64,000 nucleotides of DNA from Gemmobacter sp. (GCF_034676705.1 NZ_JAUCBS010000008.1:124001-188000), one strand, 5' to 3'; positions 49,538 to 58,725 are shown, numbered from the stretch's first letter. A program made the numbers and translations. Notes: generated by a model from the sequence alone, not told the origin.

Positions 49538-50278
49538 CTACAGCAACCCGCCATCTGCGCGAATGGTGCGCCCGGTGATCCAGCCGGCATCCGCGGACGC
49601 CAGAAAGGCGACAAGGCCGCTGATATCCTCGGGCTGGCCGATGCGGCGCAGCGGGGTCTGGGCGCGCAGGCTGTCGCCGCGCGTGGTCAGGATGCCCGCC
49701 GTCATGTCGGTTTCGATCAGCCCCGGTGCAACCGCGTTGATGGTGATGCCGCGCGGCCCCAGCTCTTGCGCCAGCGCCAGCGTCAGGGCCGAAACCGCCG
49801 CCTTGGACGCCGCATAGACCGAAGCCCCGGCCAGCGGCGTTTCCGCCAGCCGCGAGGAAAAGTGGATGATGCGCCCGCCGGGCCCCATCACCGCCGCCGC
49901 CGCACGGGTCAGCGACAGGGTGCCCAGAACGTTGGTATCAAACATTGCGTGGAAATGGCCGGCATCGGTCTGATCCAGCGGCAGGTATTTCGCCACCCCC
50001 GCGCAGTTGACCAGAATGTCCAGCCGCCCGAACTGCGCCATGCAGCCCGCCACCAACGCATCGCAATCGGCCGGGTGGGCAACATCGGCGGTCAGGGCAC
50101 AGGCCGCAGCCCCGGCGGCGCGTAGATCGGCCACCATGCGCCCGGCCGCCGCCAGATCGCTGCGGCAGGCGATCACCAGCTGCGCGCCCTCGGCCGCCAG
50201 CCGCCGTGCAACCTGTGCCCCGATCCCGCGCGACCCGCCGGTGACCAGCGCCACCTTGCCGGACAGATCCTTGCCCAT
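49538..50278 (-). CDS. Short-chain dehydrogenase/reductase
   Basis: 246 residues, classical SDR. Cofactor motif TGGSRGIG (about 14-21), NAG-type NCAGVAKY, catalytic Ser in IIHFSSRLAE and Y-x3-K in YAASK. The C-terminus WITGRTIRADGGLL is typical of the 3-oxoacyl-ACP reductase-like subfamily. It is the last gene of the large minus-strand operon that includes a TRAP transporter and BKACE enzyme, and may oxidise or reduce an intermediate. Substrate unknown. Confidence 0.9.
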   Translation of the reverse strand: MGKDLSGKVALVTGGSRGIGAQVARRLAAEGAQLVIACRSDLAAAGRMVADLRAAGAAACALTADVAHPADCDALVAGCMAQFGRLDILVNCAGVAKYLPLDQTDAGHFHAMFDTNVLGTLSLTRAAAAVMGPGGRIIHFSSRLAETPLAGASVYAASKAAVSALTLALAQELGPRGITINAVAPGLIETDMTAGILTTRGDSLRAQTPLRRIGQPEDISGLVAFLASADAGWITGRTIRADGGLL

Positions 50279-50307
50279 TCCCGGTCCCTCCTATGACTTG
50301 CGGCGGT

Positions 50308-51036
50308 TCAGCCCGGCCGGCTCCAGGCCGCCTCGGGCGCCGACAGGATCGCGGTCCGGCAGTCATCCGTGCGGGTGACGGGGCGGGATGCCAGTGCCAG
50401 TGCGGCTGCCGCCATGCCGTCCAGATGGGTCTGGCGTTCGGCATCGTCCGACCGGGGCACACCGTGGGCCACATAGGGCGGCGCCACGTCGAACCCCATG
50501 TATTCCAGCGCCAGCCGCTGAATGGGCATCAGGATCGGGCCGATCGGGCCATAGACCCCATCGGGCGCGAACCGCGCCGGCGTGCCGCCGGTGGTGACGC
50601 CGATCATCGCGCGGCGGCCCTGGAACAGGCCCGACCCGAACCGCCGCCCGTCGATATAGCCGAACCCATAGGCCAGCACGCGGTCGATCCAGCCCTTCAA
50701 AATCGCCGGCGGGCCGCCCCACCATAGCGGGAATTGCAGGATCAGCACATCCGCATCGGCCATGCGGGCCTGTTCGCGGGCGATGTCGGGGGCAAAGGCA
50801 GCCTGCCGCGCCGCCTGCGACTGTTCGGCCTGCACATGGAACCGCGCCGGGTCGACGACACTGTCCATATCGTGCCGGCCGATATCGGCGCGGAACCCTT
50901 CGGCGCACAGGTCGGATATGGTGACGGAATGCCCCGCCTGCCGCAGTGCCCCCGCAGCTGCGCCGGCCATGGCATGGTTGAACGATCCCGGTTCCGGGTG
51001 GGCCACCACGATCAGCACATTGCGGGGGTCGGTCAT
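50308..51036 (-). CDS. NAD(P)H oxidoreductase, flavodoxin-fold (quinone-reductase-like)
   Basis: 242 residues with a flavodoxin-like fold: VLIVVAHPEPGSFNHAMAGA and QFPLWWGGPPAILKGWIDRV, then GVTTGGTPARFAPDG. This is the NQO1/MdaB/KefF-type family that reduces quinones or electrophiles with FMN or FAD. The ATG at 51036 is 3 nt after the BKACE stop, so it belongs to the operon. Its exact role in the pathway is unknown. Confidence 0.88.
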   Translation of the reverse strand: MTDPRNVLIVVAHPEPGSFNHAMAGAAAGALRQAGHSVTISDLCAEGFRADIGRHDMDSVVDPARFHVQAEQSQAARQAAFAPDIAREQARMADADVLILQFPLWWGGPPAILKGWIDRVLAYGFGYIDGRRFGSGLFQGRRAMIGVTTGGTPARFAPDGVYGPIGPILMPIQRLALEYMGFDVAPPYVAHGVPRSDDAERQTHLDGMAAAALALASRPVTRTDDCRTAILSAPEAAWSRPG

Positions 51037-51038
51037 GA

Positions 51039-51965
51039 TCAGAAGTTCACCTTGTCGCCGCCCTTGAGGTTCAGGATCTCGCGCGCCTCGTCCGGCGTCG
51101 CCACCTCGAACCCCAGATGTTCCACCAGCTCGCGCGCCAGCTTCACCTGTTCGGCATTGCTTTTCGCCAGCCGGCCACGGCCCAGATACAGCGAATCCTC
51201 CAGCCCCACGCGCAGATGCCCGCCCAGCAGCACCGACTGCATCGCAACCGGCATCTGGTGGCGCCCGGCCCCCAGCACCGACCAGCGGTAATCGTCGCCG
51301 AACAGCCGGTCCGCCGTGCGGCGCATGTGCAGCACATCTTCGGAATGCGCGCCGATGCCGCCCAGAATGCCGAACACCGACTGCACGAAGAACGGCGGCC
51401 GCACAAAGCCGCGCCGCACGAAATGTTCCAGCGTATACAGGTGGCCGATATCGTAGCACTCGATCTCGAACCGGGTGTCGTTGTCGGCACAGGTGGTCAG
51501 GATGCCTTCGATATCGGCAAAGGTGTTGCGGAACACCCGGTCGCGCGACCCTTCGATATAGGGCTGTTCCCAGTCGTGCTTGAATTCTGTCAGCTTGTCG
51601 AGGATCGGGAAGATGCCAAAGTTCATCGACCCCATGTTCAACGAGGCGACCTCGGGCTTGAACACGGTGGCCGGGGCCAGGCGTTCCGCCACGCTCATGG
51701 TGGGCGCGCCGCCGGTGGTGATGTTGATCACCACATCGGACTTCTGCTTGATCACCCGCAGGAACGGCTCATAGGCCCCGGGCGTCTGGTCGGGCTGGCC
51801 GGTCTGGGGGTTGCGGGCGTGCAGGTGCACGATGGCTGCCCCCGCCTCGTAGGCGCCAAGGGCGGCATCGGCGATTTCCGATGCGGTGATCGGCAGGTGC
51901 GGCGACATCGAGGGGGTGTGAATCGACCCCGTGACAGCACAGGTGATGATGATCTTGCGGGCCAT
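51039..51965 (-). CDS. BKACE-family enzyme (DUF849, beta-keto acid cleavage)
   Basis: 308 residues. TIM-barrel DUF849 family: MARKIIITCAVTGSIHTPSM, GAAIVHLHARNPQTGQPDQT with the metal-binding HLHAR, and INITTGGAPTMSV. Family members condense a beta-keto acid with acetyl-CoA and split it into acetoacetate and a CoA thioester; Kce of lysine fermentation and carnitine-degradation enzymes are examples. The substrate here is unknown. It lies between the TRAP transporter and an oxidoreductase, 7 nt after dctM. Confidence 0.92.
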   Translation of the reverse strand: MARKIIITCAVTGSIHTPSMSPHLPITASEIADAALGAYEAGAAIVHLHARNPQTGQPDQTPGAYEPFLRVIKQKSDVVINITTGGAPTMSVAERLAPATVFKPEVASLNMGSMNFGIFPILDKLTEFKHDWEQPYIEGSRDRVFRNTFADIEGILTTCADNDTRFEIECYDIGHLYTLEHFVRRGFVRPPFFVQSVFGILGGIGAHSEDVLHMRRTADRLFGDDYRWSVLGAGRHQMPVAMQSVLLGGHLRVGLEDSLYLGRGRLAKSNAEQVKLARELVEHLGFEVATPDEAREILNLKGGDKVNF

Positions 51966-51972
51966 GGTATCC

Positions 51973-53244
51973 TCAGAACAGCGTTTTGGGCACGAACAGC
52001 GCCAGCGCAGGGATCAGCGCGACGGCGGCCAGGATCGTGATGCAGATGGCGATCATGGGCAAGGCTTCGCGGATCACCCGCGTCACCGGCTCTCCAGAGA
52101 TGGCAGAGGCGATGAACAGCAGTATCCCCACCGGCGGCGTTGCCATGCCGATCACCACGTTCAGCACCACCACGGTGCCGAACTGCACCGGATCCATCCC
52201 GATCAGCGCCTGGAACTTCAGCAGGATCGGCATGGTCAGGATCAGGATGGAAATGGGTTCCAGGAACATCCCCAGCACCAGCAGGAAGATGTTCAGCAGC
52301 AGCAGGATCATCAGCGGATGGTCAGTGATCTGCAACACCAGATCGGCAATATGCTGCGGCACCTGTTCCAGCGTGAACACGAACGACACGATCGACGCCA
52401 TCGAGGTGATGAACAGGATCGAGGCGGAAACCAGCGTGGTCGCGATCAGCGCGTTCCAGACCGCCTTCAGCGTCAGGTCGCGGTAGATGAAGCCGATCAC
52501 CAGCGCATAGGCCACCGCCACCGCCGCCGCCTCGGTCGGGGTAAAGATGCCGCCCTTGATCCCCACCAGAATGATCGCCGGCAGGATCAGCGCCGGCAGC
52601 GTGCGCACCGTGGCCGCCCACCGATCACGTCCGGGCAGGCGCGGGGTCACCGGAAAGCCGTCGCGTTTGGCCCGCCAGGAGGCATAGATCAGCAGGCCCC
52701 CGGCAATGCAGATCCCCGGCACCACGCCCGCCAGGAACAGCTGCCCGATGGACGTGCCCGACAGCACGCCATAGATGATCATGGTGATCGACGGCGGGAT
52801 GATCGGCCCCATCAGCGAGGCCACGGCGATCAGCGCGCCGGCATAGGCGGCGGGCATGCCCTGACGGCTCATGGTCGGGATCAGGATGGACCCCAGCGCC
52901 GAAGCCTCGGCCGTGGCGCTGCCCGAGATGCCGGCAAAGAACCCCGCCGACAGGATCGACACCGACGACATGCCGCCCCGCCGGTGGCCCACCATGGCAC
53001 GGGCGAAATGCACGATCCGGTCGGTCACGCCGCCCACGTTCATCAGCGCACCGGCCAGCAGGAACAGCGGAATGGTCATCAGGACGAACTGGTCGATCCC
53101 CGCCATCATGCGTTGTGGCAGCATCAGCACCATCATGCCGTTGCCAGACAGATACAGGTAAGCCGTGCCCGCAATCCCCAGCGTCAGGGCAATCGGGATG
53201 CCGCTGGCCAGCAGCCCGGCAAAAATCAGAAAGAACGCCCCCAT
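51973..53244 (-). CDS. dctM: TRAP transporter large permease (DctM)
   Basis: 423 residues with about 12 transmembrane helices and the DctM pattern: MGAFFLIFAGLLASGIPIAL, GGVTDRIVHFARAMVGHRRG, ISGSATAEASALGSILIPTM, and IPPSITMIIYGVLSGTSIGQ. It is the main Na+-coupled carrier of the TRAP system. The ATG at 53244 overlaps the stop of dctQ by one base; longer upstream frames lie inside dctQ. Confidence 0.93.
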   Translation of the reverse strand: MGAFFLIFAGLLASGIPIALTLGIAGTAYLYLSGNGMMVLMLPQRMMAGIDQFVLMTIPLFLLAGALMNVGGVTDRIVHFARAMVGHRRGGMSSVSILSAGFFAGISGSATAEASALGSILIPTMSRQGMPAAYAGALIAVASLMGPIIPPSITMIIYGVLSGTSIGQLFLAGVVPGICIAGGLLIYASWRAKRDGFPVTPRLPGRDRWAATVRTLPALILPAIILVGIKGGIFTPTEAAAVAVAYALVIGFIYRDLTLKAVWNALIATTLVSASILFITSMASIVSFVFTLEQVPQHIADLVLQITDHPLMILLLLNIFLLVLGMFLEPISILILTMPILLKFQALIGMDPVQFGTVVVLNVVIGMATPPVGILLFIASAISGEPVTRVIREALPMIAICITILAAVALIPALALFVPKTLF

Positions 53245-53822
53245 CAGCCCTGTTCCCTTGCAGCGCCCATCGGGCGGTCGGTATCGGGGCCCCGCATGGC
53301 GGGACCAAAGCTTGTGACCAGATCGGCCAGGACATGCAGGATCATCAGCGCCGATCCCACCGAGACGGACACATAGACATAGCGGATCGACAGCCCCAGC
53401 GGCCGGCCGAACAGCGACCCCCAGATGAAGTCCAGCGCCGGGATCGTCTGGTTGTTGAACCGCGAGGCGTAATCGGCGCCATAGCGCGCGATCACCGCCA
53501 GAAAGATGACGACGGGAACGGCCGTCACCGCCTTCAGCACCCATTTGCCGCGATCCGACAGGGCATTGGGCAGGAAATCCAGCGATACGAACTCACCCTT
53601 GGAATAGGCCAGGCCCAGCACCAGAAAGGTCTGCCAGACCAGCAGGTAGCGGCACAGTTCCTCGGCCCAGATCAGCGATCCGCCCATGACATAGCGCGCC
53701 CAGACCTGCGCGATCATCACCACGACGATGATGGCCATGGACAGGCCCGCGACCAGACGCAGGATCAGCAGATAGGTGGAAACGACGCCAGAGATGGCGG
53801 GCGGCAGACGCATGACATTCAT
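53244..53822 (-). CDS. dctQ: TRAP transporter small permease (DctQ)
   Basis: 192 residues with four hydrophobic segments and the DctQ signature RYVMGGSLIWAEELCRYLLV followed by GEFVSLDFLPNAL. The N-terminus contains the first helix; the C-terminus is charged. It forms the permease with DctM. 75 bp separate it from dctP. Confidence 0.9.
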   Translation of the reverse strand: MNVMRLPPAISGVVSTYLLILRLVAGLSMAIIVVVMIAQVWARYVMGGSLIWAEELCRYLLVWQTFLVLGLAYSKGEFVSLDFLPNALSDRGKWVLKAVTAVPVVIFLAVIARYGADYASRFNNQTIPALDFIWGSLFGRPLGLSIRYVYVSVSVGSALMILHVLADLVTSFGPAMRGPDTDRPMGAAREQG

Positions 53823-53897
53823 CCCGTGGTTCGCATGACGGCCCCGCGCAGGCCCATGGGGCGCGGCGCGGGGCGCGAGAATGGACAGCCGAAGCGA

Positions 53898-54896
53898 TCA
53901 GGCCAGCGACCGGGCCGCCGCGACGAATTCGGCGATCAGCGGATCCTTGGCCGCCCAGGCGGTGGTCACCGGGGCGACGGTTTCCTGCATGGCGGCCAGA
54001 TTCTCGATCTCCAGAATCTCCACCCCCTTGGCGCGCAGTTCGTCCCGGCCGGTCATGTCCTGGGTCTTGGCATAGGCCAGCGTGGCCGAGGTGGCGCGCC
54101 GCCCCGCCTCGCGCATCGCGGCCTTCTGCTCATCCGCCAGCGTGTTCCAGAACCGGGTCGATACCACGTTCGAGGCGTGCCAGGGGTAATGGCCGGTCAG
54201 GGTGAAGTTCTTGCCGACTTCCCACAGGTTTTCGCCCAGCATGGACGACACGTTGATTTCCACCGCGTCGATCACGCCGGTTTCCAGCGCGCCATACACC
54301 TCGCCATAGGGCAGGCCGACGGGCGCCGTTCCCAGCGCCTCCCAGATCTGCTTGTGCAGCGGCACCGGGACGATGCGGGTTTTCAACCCCTTGAGGTCCG
54401 CCACCGTGCGCACCTGCGACTTGACCGACAGGAAATGCCGCTGCCCGATATCGGCCGTGGACAGACCGATGATGCCGGCGGGCTCCAGATCGTCCTGCAT
54501 CTTTTGCCCCACGGGGCTCAGCGCCAGTTTCTCGAAATGGTCATAGTCGCGCACCAGGAACGGCAGCTGCCAGGCGTCATAGGCCGGGCGGCCCGTCACC
54601 AGCGGGATCAGCACGCCCGAGGCCATGGCCATTTCCAGCGTTCCCGCCACGGCAGATTCCAGGTTCTGCTTGTCATCGCCCAGCTGGCGGTTCGGGAAGA
54701 TCTGGATGTTGAACGCACCCGGCAGGATCTCGTTCAGCGCATCGCGAAAGCTGGTCGCCAGGATGTGCCCGGGATGGATCTCGTTCGAGGCATGGGCAAT
54801 GCGCACCATCGTGCCTGCTGCGCGGGCCACATGCGGCATGGCCAGCGTTGCGCCAAAGGCGGCGCCGGTCTGGATCAGCGTTCGTCTGGTCAGCAT
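53898..54896 (-). CDS. dctP: TRAP transporter solute-binding protein (DctP)
   Basis: 332 residues with a Tat-like or Sec leader (LTRRTLIQTGAAFGATLAMP, cut near ARA) and a DctP domain: EIFPNRQLGDDKQNLESAV-like sequence and LKGLKTRIVPVPLHKQIWEA with the conserved Arg that binds the carboxylate, and YGEVYGALETGVIDAVEINV. TRAP binding proteins usually bind organic acids, so the pathway substrate is probably a carboxylate. It lies 66 nt after the cupin gene. Confidence 0.93.
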   Translation of the reverse strand: MLTRRTLIQTGAAFGATLAMPHVARAAGTMVRIAHASNEIHPGHILATSFRDALNEILPGAFNIQIFPNRQLGDDKQNLESAVAGTLEMAMASGVLIPLVTGRPAYDAWQLPFLVRDYDHFEKLALSPVGQKMQDDLEPAGIIGLSTADIGQRHFLSVKSQVRTVADLKGLKTRIVPVPLHKQIWEALGTAPVGLPYGEVYGALETGVIDAVEINVSSMLGENLWEVGKNFTLTGHYPWHASNVVSTRFWNTLADEQKAAMREAGRRATSATLAYAKTQDMTGRDELRAKGVEILEIENLAAMQETVAPVTTAWAAKDPLIAEFVAAARSLA

Positions 54897-54962
54897 ACGG
54901 GTCTCCTCCCCCTGTATGCGGGGCGGTCTGCGCCACCCCGGCTATTGCATCTCAGGCCCTTG

Positions 54963-55862
54963 TCAGGCCAGCATCGGGTAGTCGTCGGCGTTCAGCACCC
55001 AGCCCGGCTTTTCGGAAAAATCCATCCGGGGCGGGCAGAAGATGTCGACCAGCTGGTTGGTGCCCGCCCCCACCGCGCGGGTGGTGTGAATCACCGGCGG
55101 CGGGATCACCAGCGCCGAAGGCGTGCCCATATGCACCGTCACATCGTCGCGCCAGTCGGCCATGTCGGTCGTCCAGGGCCAGCGCAGGTGGTGGTCGAAG
55201 GTGCCTTCGATCGCCAGCGAGCATTGTTCGAAATCGTCGTGATGGTGGGGCGACATCTTGGTGGCGTCGCGCGGGCCCTGGTAGGGGTCCAGCACGTTCA
55301 CCATCATGGTGGTGCAGCGGAAGATCCGCCCGAACCGCCCCGGTTGCGCCGGCACGTCCAGGCCATAGTGCCGCACCTTCCAGCCGCCCTTGGGGTCGGG
55401 CCAGGCGGCGAATTCGGGGATATGGCGGCGCGGCTGGTCATAGCCCTGCGCATTGGCGCAGGCAGCGGCCAGATCGGCGGCGCGGGTGGTGAACAGCCGG
55501 GTCACCGGCCCGCCATCGGGCAGCGTCACAACGCTGTCGCCCGCCGGAACGAATGCCAGCGACCAGCCCGGCACATGGGTCTTGACCCCGCCCCAGTCGA
55601 TCACTGCGCCCGATTTCGGCAGCAGGACGGCGTATTCATCGGCCTGACCCGTGCGGGCCAGGCTGGCGCCCGGTGCCGCATCGGTCCAGGCCAGCACGAA
55701 GTTGTGGCCGCGGATCAGCCAGGTCTTGCCCGTGGCATCGTCGATCTGCGGCGGATCCTTGTAGAAATACCCTTCCTGAATCTCGGCAATCAGTCCGGTG
55801 CGCGGCGCGGCGGCGCCGGCGGCCGGGGCCAGGGCAGAGCGGGGATCGGTCTTGTCATACAT
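54963..55862 (-). CDS. Two-cupin protein of unknown substrate
   Basis: 299 residues with two cupin-like halves. The second has a metal site in MSPHHHDDFEQCSLAIEGTF (three His and a Glu) with a later His in PPPVIHTTRAVGAG; the first lacks such a site. Bicupins include dioxygenases and sugar-acid isomerases. It lies 3 nt after the HpaI-type aldolase gene and before dctP, so it should act in the same pathway. The reaction cannot be assigned. Confidence 0.8.
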   Translation of the reverse strand: MYDKTDPRSALAPAAGAAAPRTGLIAEIQEGYFYKDPPQIDDATGKTWLIRGHNFVLAWTDAAPGASLARTGQADEYAVLLPKSGAVIDWGGVKTHVPGWSLAFVPAGDSVVTLPDGGPVTRLFTTRAADLAAACANAQGYDQPRRHIPEFAAWPDPKGGWKVRHYGLDVPAQPGRFGRIFRCTTMMVNVLDPYQGPRDATKMSPHHHDDFEQCSLAIEGTFDHHLRWPWTTDMADWRDDVTVHMGTPSALVIPPPVIHTTRAVGAGTNQLVDIFCPPRMDFSEKPGWVLNADDYPMLA

Positions 55863-55865
55863 CGG

Positions 55866-56654
55866 TCAGCCTTTCTGGGCCTGCGCCACGGCGCCGGCGA
55901 ATGTCTGATGCGCCTGTATGGCAGCGGCGCGCAGAAAGCCTTGGTCCGACGACAGCAGGAACGCGGTCGATCCGGCCCGGGCCTGCACCGCCGCATCCTC
56001 GGCCGTGCCGGGCAGGATGGCGACGGTGAGACCCACTTTCGCCGCCGCCGCATGCACCTTTTCCGTCGCGCCGCGCACCAGCGCCGCAACATCGCCCATG
56101 CCGGTATAGGCCGCCGCCAGATCGCCCCGGCCAATGAACACGCCGTCCAGCCCCTCCACCGCAACGATCTCGTCGATATTGTCGATCGCTTCGGGGTCTT
56201 CGATCATGGCGATCAGGGTGACGCGGCGGTCCTGGGTCTCCATGTGCAGCGCTTGGGCATCCTTGCCAAAGGTGCCGGCGCGAGTGGTGGGGGCAAAGCC
56301 CCGCTTGCCGCCGCGATAGCGCCCGGCCGCCACGATGGCCCGCGCCGTCGCCGCATCGCGCACATGCGGCACCAGCACGCCATCGGCGCCGCAATCCAGC
56401 ACCGACAGGATCTGCGCCGGATCACCGCTTTGCACCCGCACCACCGCCGCGATGCCATAGGCGCGGCAGGCCAGCACGATCCGGTCGGTCGTTTCGCGGT
56501 TAAAGGGGGAATGCTCCTCGTCCACCACGACGAAATCATAGCCGACGCTGCCCAGAATCTCGGCCGGCATGGTCGCCGGGATCTTCAGGAACGTGCCATA
56601 CAGCGTGTCGCCCGCCAGAAATCGGTCGCGGAAGGTTTGCGGCTGGTCTGTCAC
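55866..56654 (-). CDS. HpcH/HpaI-family aldolase
   Basis: 262 residues, TIM barrel. VVVDEEHSPFNRETTDRIVL, ADGVLVPHVRDAATARAIVA, RGGKRGFAPTTRAG and MIEDPEAIDNIDEIVAVEGL match HpaI/GarL-type class II aldolases that release pyruvate from 2-keto-3-deoxy or 2-keto-4-hydroxy acids; the His, metal-binding Glu and Asp are present. It is the first gene of the eight-gene operon, with an operator-like palindrome and the divergent IclR gene just upstream. The substrate is unknown. Confidence 0.92.
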   Translation of the reverse strand: MTDQPQTFRDRFLAGDTLYGTFLKIPATMPAEILGSVGYDFVVVDEEHSPFNRETTDRIVLACRAYGIAAVVRVQSGDPAQILSVLDCGADGVLVPHVRDAATARAIVAAGRYRGGKRGFAPTTRAGTFGKDAQALHMETQDRRVTLIAMIEDPEAIDNIDEIVAVEGLDGVFIGRGDLAAAYTGMGDVAALVRGATEKVHAAAAKVGLTVAILPGTAEDAAVQARAGSTAFLLSSDQGFLRAAAIQAHQTFAGAVAQAQKG

Positions 56655-56668
56655 TCGATTCCCCCTTG

Positions 56669-56687
56669 TGTTCTGCTTATCAGAACG
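56669..56687. promoter_or_regulatory. Operator-like repeat between the aldolase operon and iclR
   Basis: TGTTCTGCTTATCAGAACG contains GTTCTG-N5-CAGAAC, a perfect 6-bp inverted repeat. It lies 14 bp upstream of the aldolase ATG on one side and 78 bp from the iclR ATG on the other. A closely similar site lies before the amidohydrolase-like gene at 58556-58574. Confidence 0.75.
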
Positions 56688-56764
56688 CTATCCTCTTGAG
56701 CGAAACATTGGGTGAAGCGACGCCTAAAGTCAACTATGGAAATCCAGCAAGCGAGACTGCCGAC

Positions 56765-57565
56765 ATGCCCAAGATCTCCTCTGAAAAAACCGATGGCATT
56801 CAAAGTGTTGTCCTGGCCCTATCGATCCTGGAAACGCTGGGGCGCGCGCGCAGCCACCTGGGCGTGACCGCGCTGGCCGAGTCGCTGGGCACCACCAAAA
56901 GCCGGATTCACCGCCATCTTCAGACGCTGGTGCAGCAGGGCTACATCGTGCAGTCGCCCATGACCGAACGTTACCGGCTGGGGGCGCGGCTGATCGAACT
57001 GGGCAATGCCGCCGCCCATGCCTCGGACATTGCCAGCGTGGCGGCGCAGCCCATGCGCAAGCTGCGCGATGCGCTGGATCAGGCGGTCATCCTGGGCCAG
57101 GTCGAGGATGGCGGCATTCGCATCCTGACCACGCTGGCCGGCAAGATGGCGGTCGAGGTGGGCGTGCGCCCCGGATCGCTGCTGGGGTTCAACATTTCGG
57201 CCCAAGGCAAGATGGCGCTGGCCTTCATGCCCGACGCCACGCGCGAAGACATCCTGTCGCGCCCGCTGGCCAGCGATACGCCGCATTCCATCACCGATCT
57301 GGCCGTGCTGCGCCGGCATCTGGGCGACATCCGGCAACGCGGCTGGTCCGACGCCCCGAACGAGGCGGCGGTGGGCCTGAATGCGCTGGCCTTTCCGCTG
57401 CTCGGCGCCTCGGGCGAACTGGCGGGCAGCCTGGCGATTGTCAGCCTGACGCAGTTCATCGGCTCGCCCCCGACGCAGGACCAGATCCATGCAGTCGGGA
57501 CGGCGGCCGAAGAAATCTCGCGCGCGTTGGGGTATATGGGGGAATTGCCGGGCCAGTGGCGCTGA
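56765..57565 (+). CDS. IclR-family regulator
   Basis: 266 residues. N-terminal helix-turn-helix (GVTALAESLGTTKSRIHRHL, QTLVQQGYIVQSP) and an IclR effector domain (VGVRPGSLLGFNISAQGKMA, LASDTPHSITDLAVLRRHLG). The ATG at 56765 gives MPKISSEKTDGIQSVV. It is divergent from the aldolase operon. Two matching operator-like sites flank the genes it most likely controls. It ends 13 nt before the convergent amidohydrolase-like gene. Confidence 0.93.
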   Translation: MPKISSEKTDGIQSVVLALSILETLGRARSHLGVTALAESLGTTKSRIHRHLQTLVQQGYIVQSPMTERYRLGARLIELGNAAAHASDIASVAAQPMRKLRDALDQAVILGQVEDGGIRILTTLAGKMAVEVGVRPGSLLGFNISAQGKMALAFMPDATREDILSRPLASDTPHSITDLAVLRRHLGDIRQRGWSDAPNEAAVGLNALAFPLLGASGELAGSLAIVSLTQFIGSPPTQDQIHAVGTAAEEISRALGYMGELPGQWR

Positions 57566-57578
57566 CCCGGCCGCGGCC

Positions 57579-58499
57579 TCAGTCGGCAAGGCCGATCACG
57601 GCGGCGGCGTTGCTGGCCACCATGGCGTGGATCTGCGCATCGGAATAGCCAAGCGCAAGGCAGGTGGCCACCCCGCGCCGCATGCCCATCAGCGGTGACA
57701 GCGTGCCCATCTGGCCCAGATCGGAACACAGGATCGTCCGTTCCGGCCCCACGCAGTCGATATAGGCTTGCAGTTCCGCATTGGTGCGGGTGCGGAACCG
57801 CGATCCTTCGATGAAGAAGCCCAGCGAATGTTCCACATAGGCGCCCATGTCGGCCAGGGCGCGGGTATCGTCATAGGTGCCGCCCACGATATCCTCGGGG
57901 TGGGTGAAGATCAGCCGTTCAACCCCGCGCCGCCGCGCCTCGGCAAAGACGATGCGGGTTTCCGACACATGCAGATGCCCGCTGGCCAGCGCCATCCCGC
58001 TGGCCGCCACCACATCCAGCACGTCCAGCACCTCGGGGCGCAGCTTGCCATCGTCGAACACCGGAATGCCCGCGGCCGGCCGGATTTTCTGGGTCGAGGC
58101 CGGATGCACCCAGCCCGAGGTCTTTTCCCACGCCAGATGGTTTTCCGCCGCCAGCGTCGGCAACCACACGATGCGGCCATCCATCGCCGCCGTATGTTCC
58201 ACCGCATAGGGGTTGAACCCGCCCACCACGTTGTTCAGCGCGATGCCGGAAAAGACGCGCACCGTCAGTTCGGGGTGATGGTCACGGATCAACCGGGCGC
58301 ACATCACGCCGGAATAATCGTGGTCCTTGGTCACCACGGCGGCAAAGCCGGCATCGGAATAGCTGCGCGCCAGATCGAGGTGATCAATGATCCGCGGCGC
58401 GATCGACGGGCCGCTATGCACATGCGGATCCACGGCACCTTGCAAAATCTCGCTGATCCTCGCGGCCTCGTCACGCTCGATCGCTTCGATTTCGGTCAT
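57579..58499 (-). CDS. DUF6282/amidohydrolase-like metal-dependent hydrolase
   Basis: 306 residues with a TIM-barrel amidohydrolase pattern: GAVDPHVHSGPSIAPRIIDH with the HxH motif, VTKDHDYSGVMCARLIRDHH, ASGHLHVSETRIVF and an acidic CSDLGQMGTL near the C-terminus. This family is uncharacterised (DUF6282). GAGGAG lies 5 nt before the ATG at 58499. A site similar to the iclR operator lies 57 bp upstream, so it is probably part of the same regulon. Confidence 0.85.
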   Translation of the reverse strand: MTEIEAIERDEAARISEILQGAVDPHVHSGPSIAPRIIDHLDLARSYSDAGFAAVVTKDHDYSGVMCARLIRDHHPELTVRVFSGIALNNVVGGFNPYAVEHTAAMDGRIVWLPTLAAENHLAWEKTSGWVHPASTQKIRPAAGIPVFDDGKLRPEVLDVLDVVAASGMALASGHLHVSETRIVFAEARRRGVERLIFTHPEDIVGGTYDDTRALADMGAYVEHSLGFFIEGSRFRTRTNAELQAYIDCVGPERTILCSDLGQMGTLSPLMGMRRGVATCLALGYSDAQIHAMVASNAAAVIGLAD

Positions 58500-58555
58500 G
58501 GCATCTCCTCCCCGAGGGCCTGGCAGTGGCGATTCTGTTGCGTTGTGCAGACCTG

Positions 58556-58574
58556 TGTTCTGTTCAACGAAACA
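58556..58574. promoter_or_regulatory. Second operator-like site, upstream of the amidohydrolase-like gene
   Basis: TGTTCTGTTCAACGAAACA shares the TGTTCTG and AAC positions and spacing with the site at 56669-56687. It lies 57 bp upstream of the ATG, where an IclR-type protein would act. Confidence 0.65.
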
Positions 58575-58725
58575 TGCCGCATGATTATCCGGCACCGCGC
58601 CTTGTGTCAAGGGCGGGGGCCGCGGGTGCTGGTGACGGAGGAACAGCGGGGGCGGTTCACGTGCTGTTCCGGCTGAAGATTTCTGATAGCCTCCCGGATG
58701 TTCGCCCTGCGTCGAAAGAGGTTGC

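Noticed and set aside
53115..56699. Open frame of nearly 1200 codons opposite the TRAP, cupin and aldolase genes
   Set aside because: Composition is Arg/Gly/His/Gln-rich with no domains; the opposite strand has well-defined proteins.
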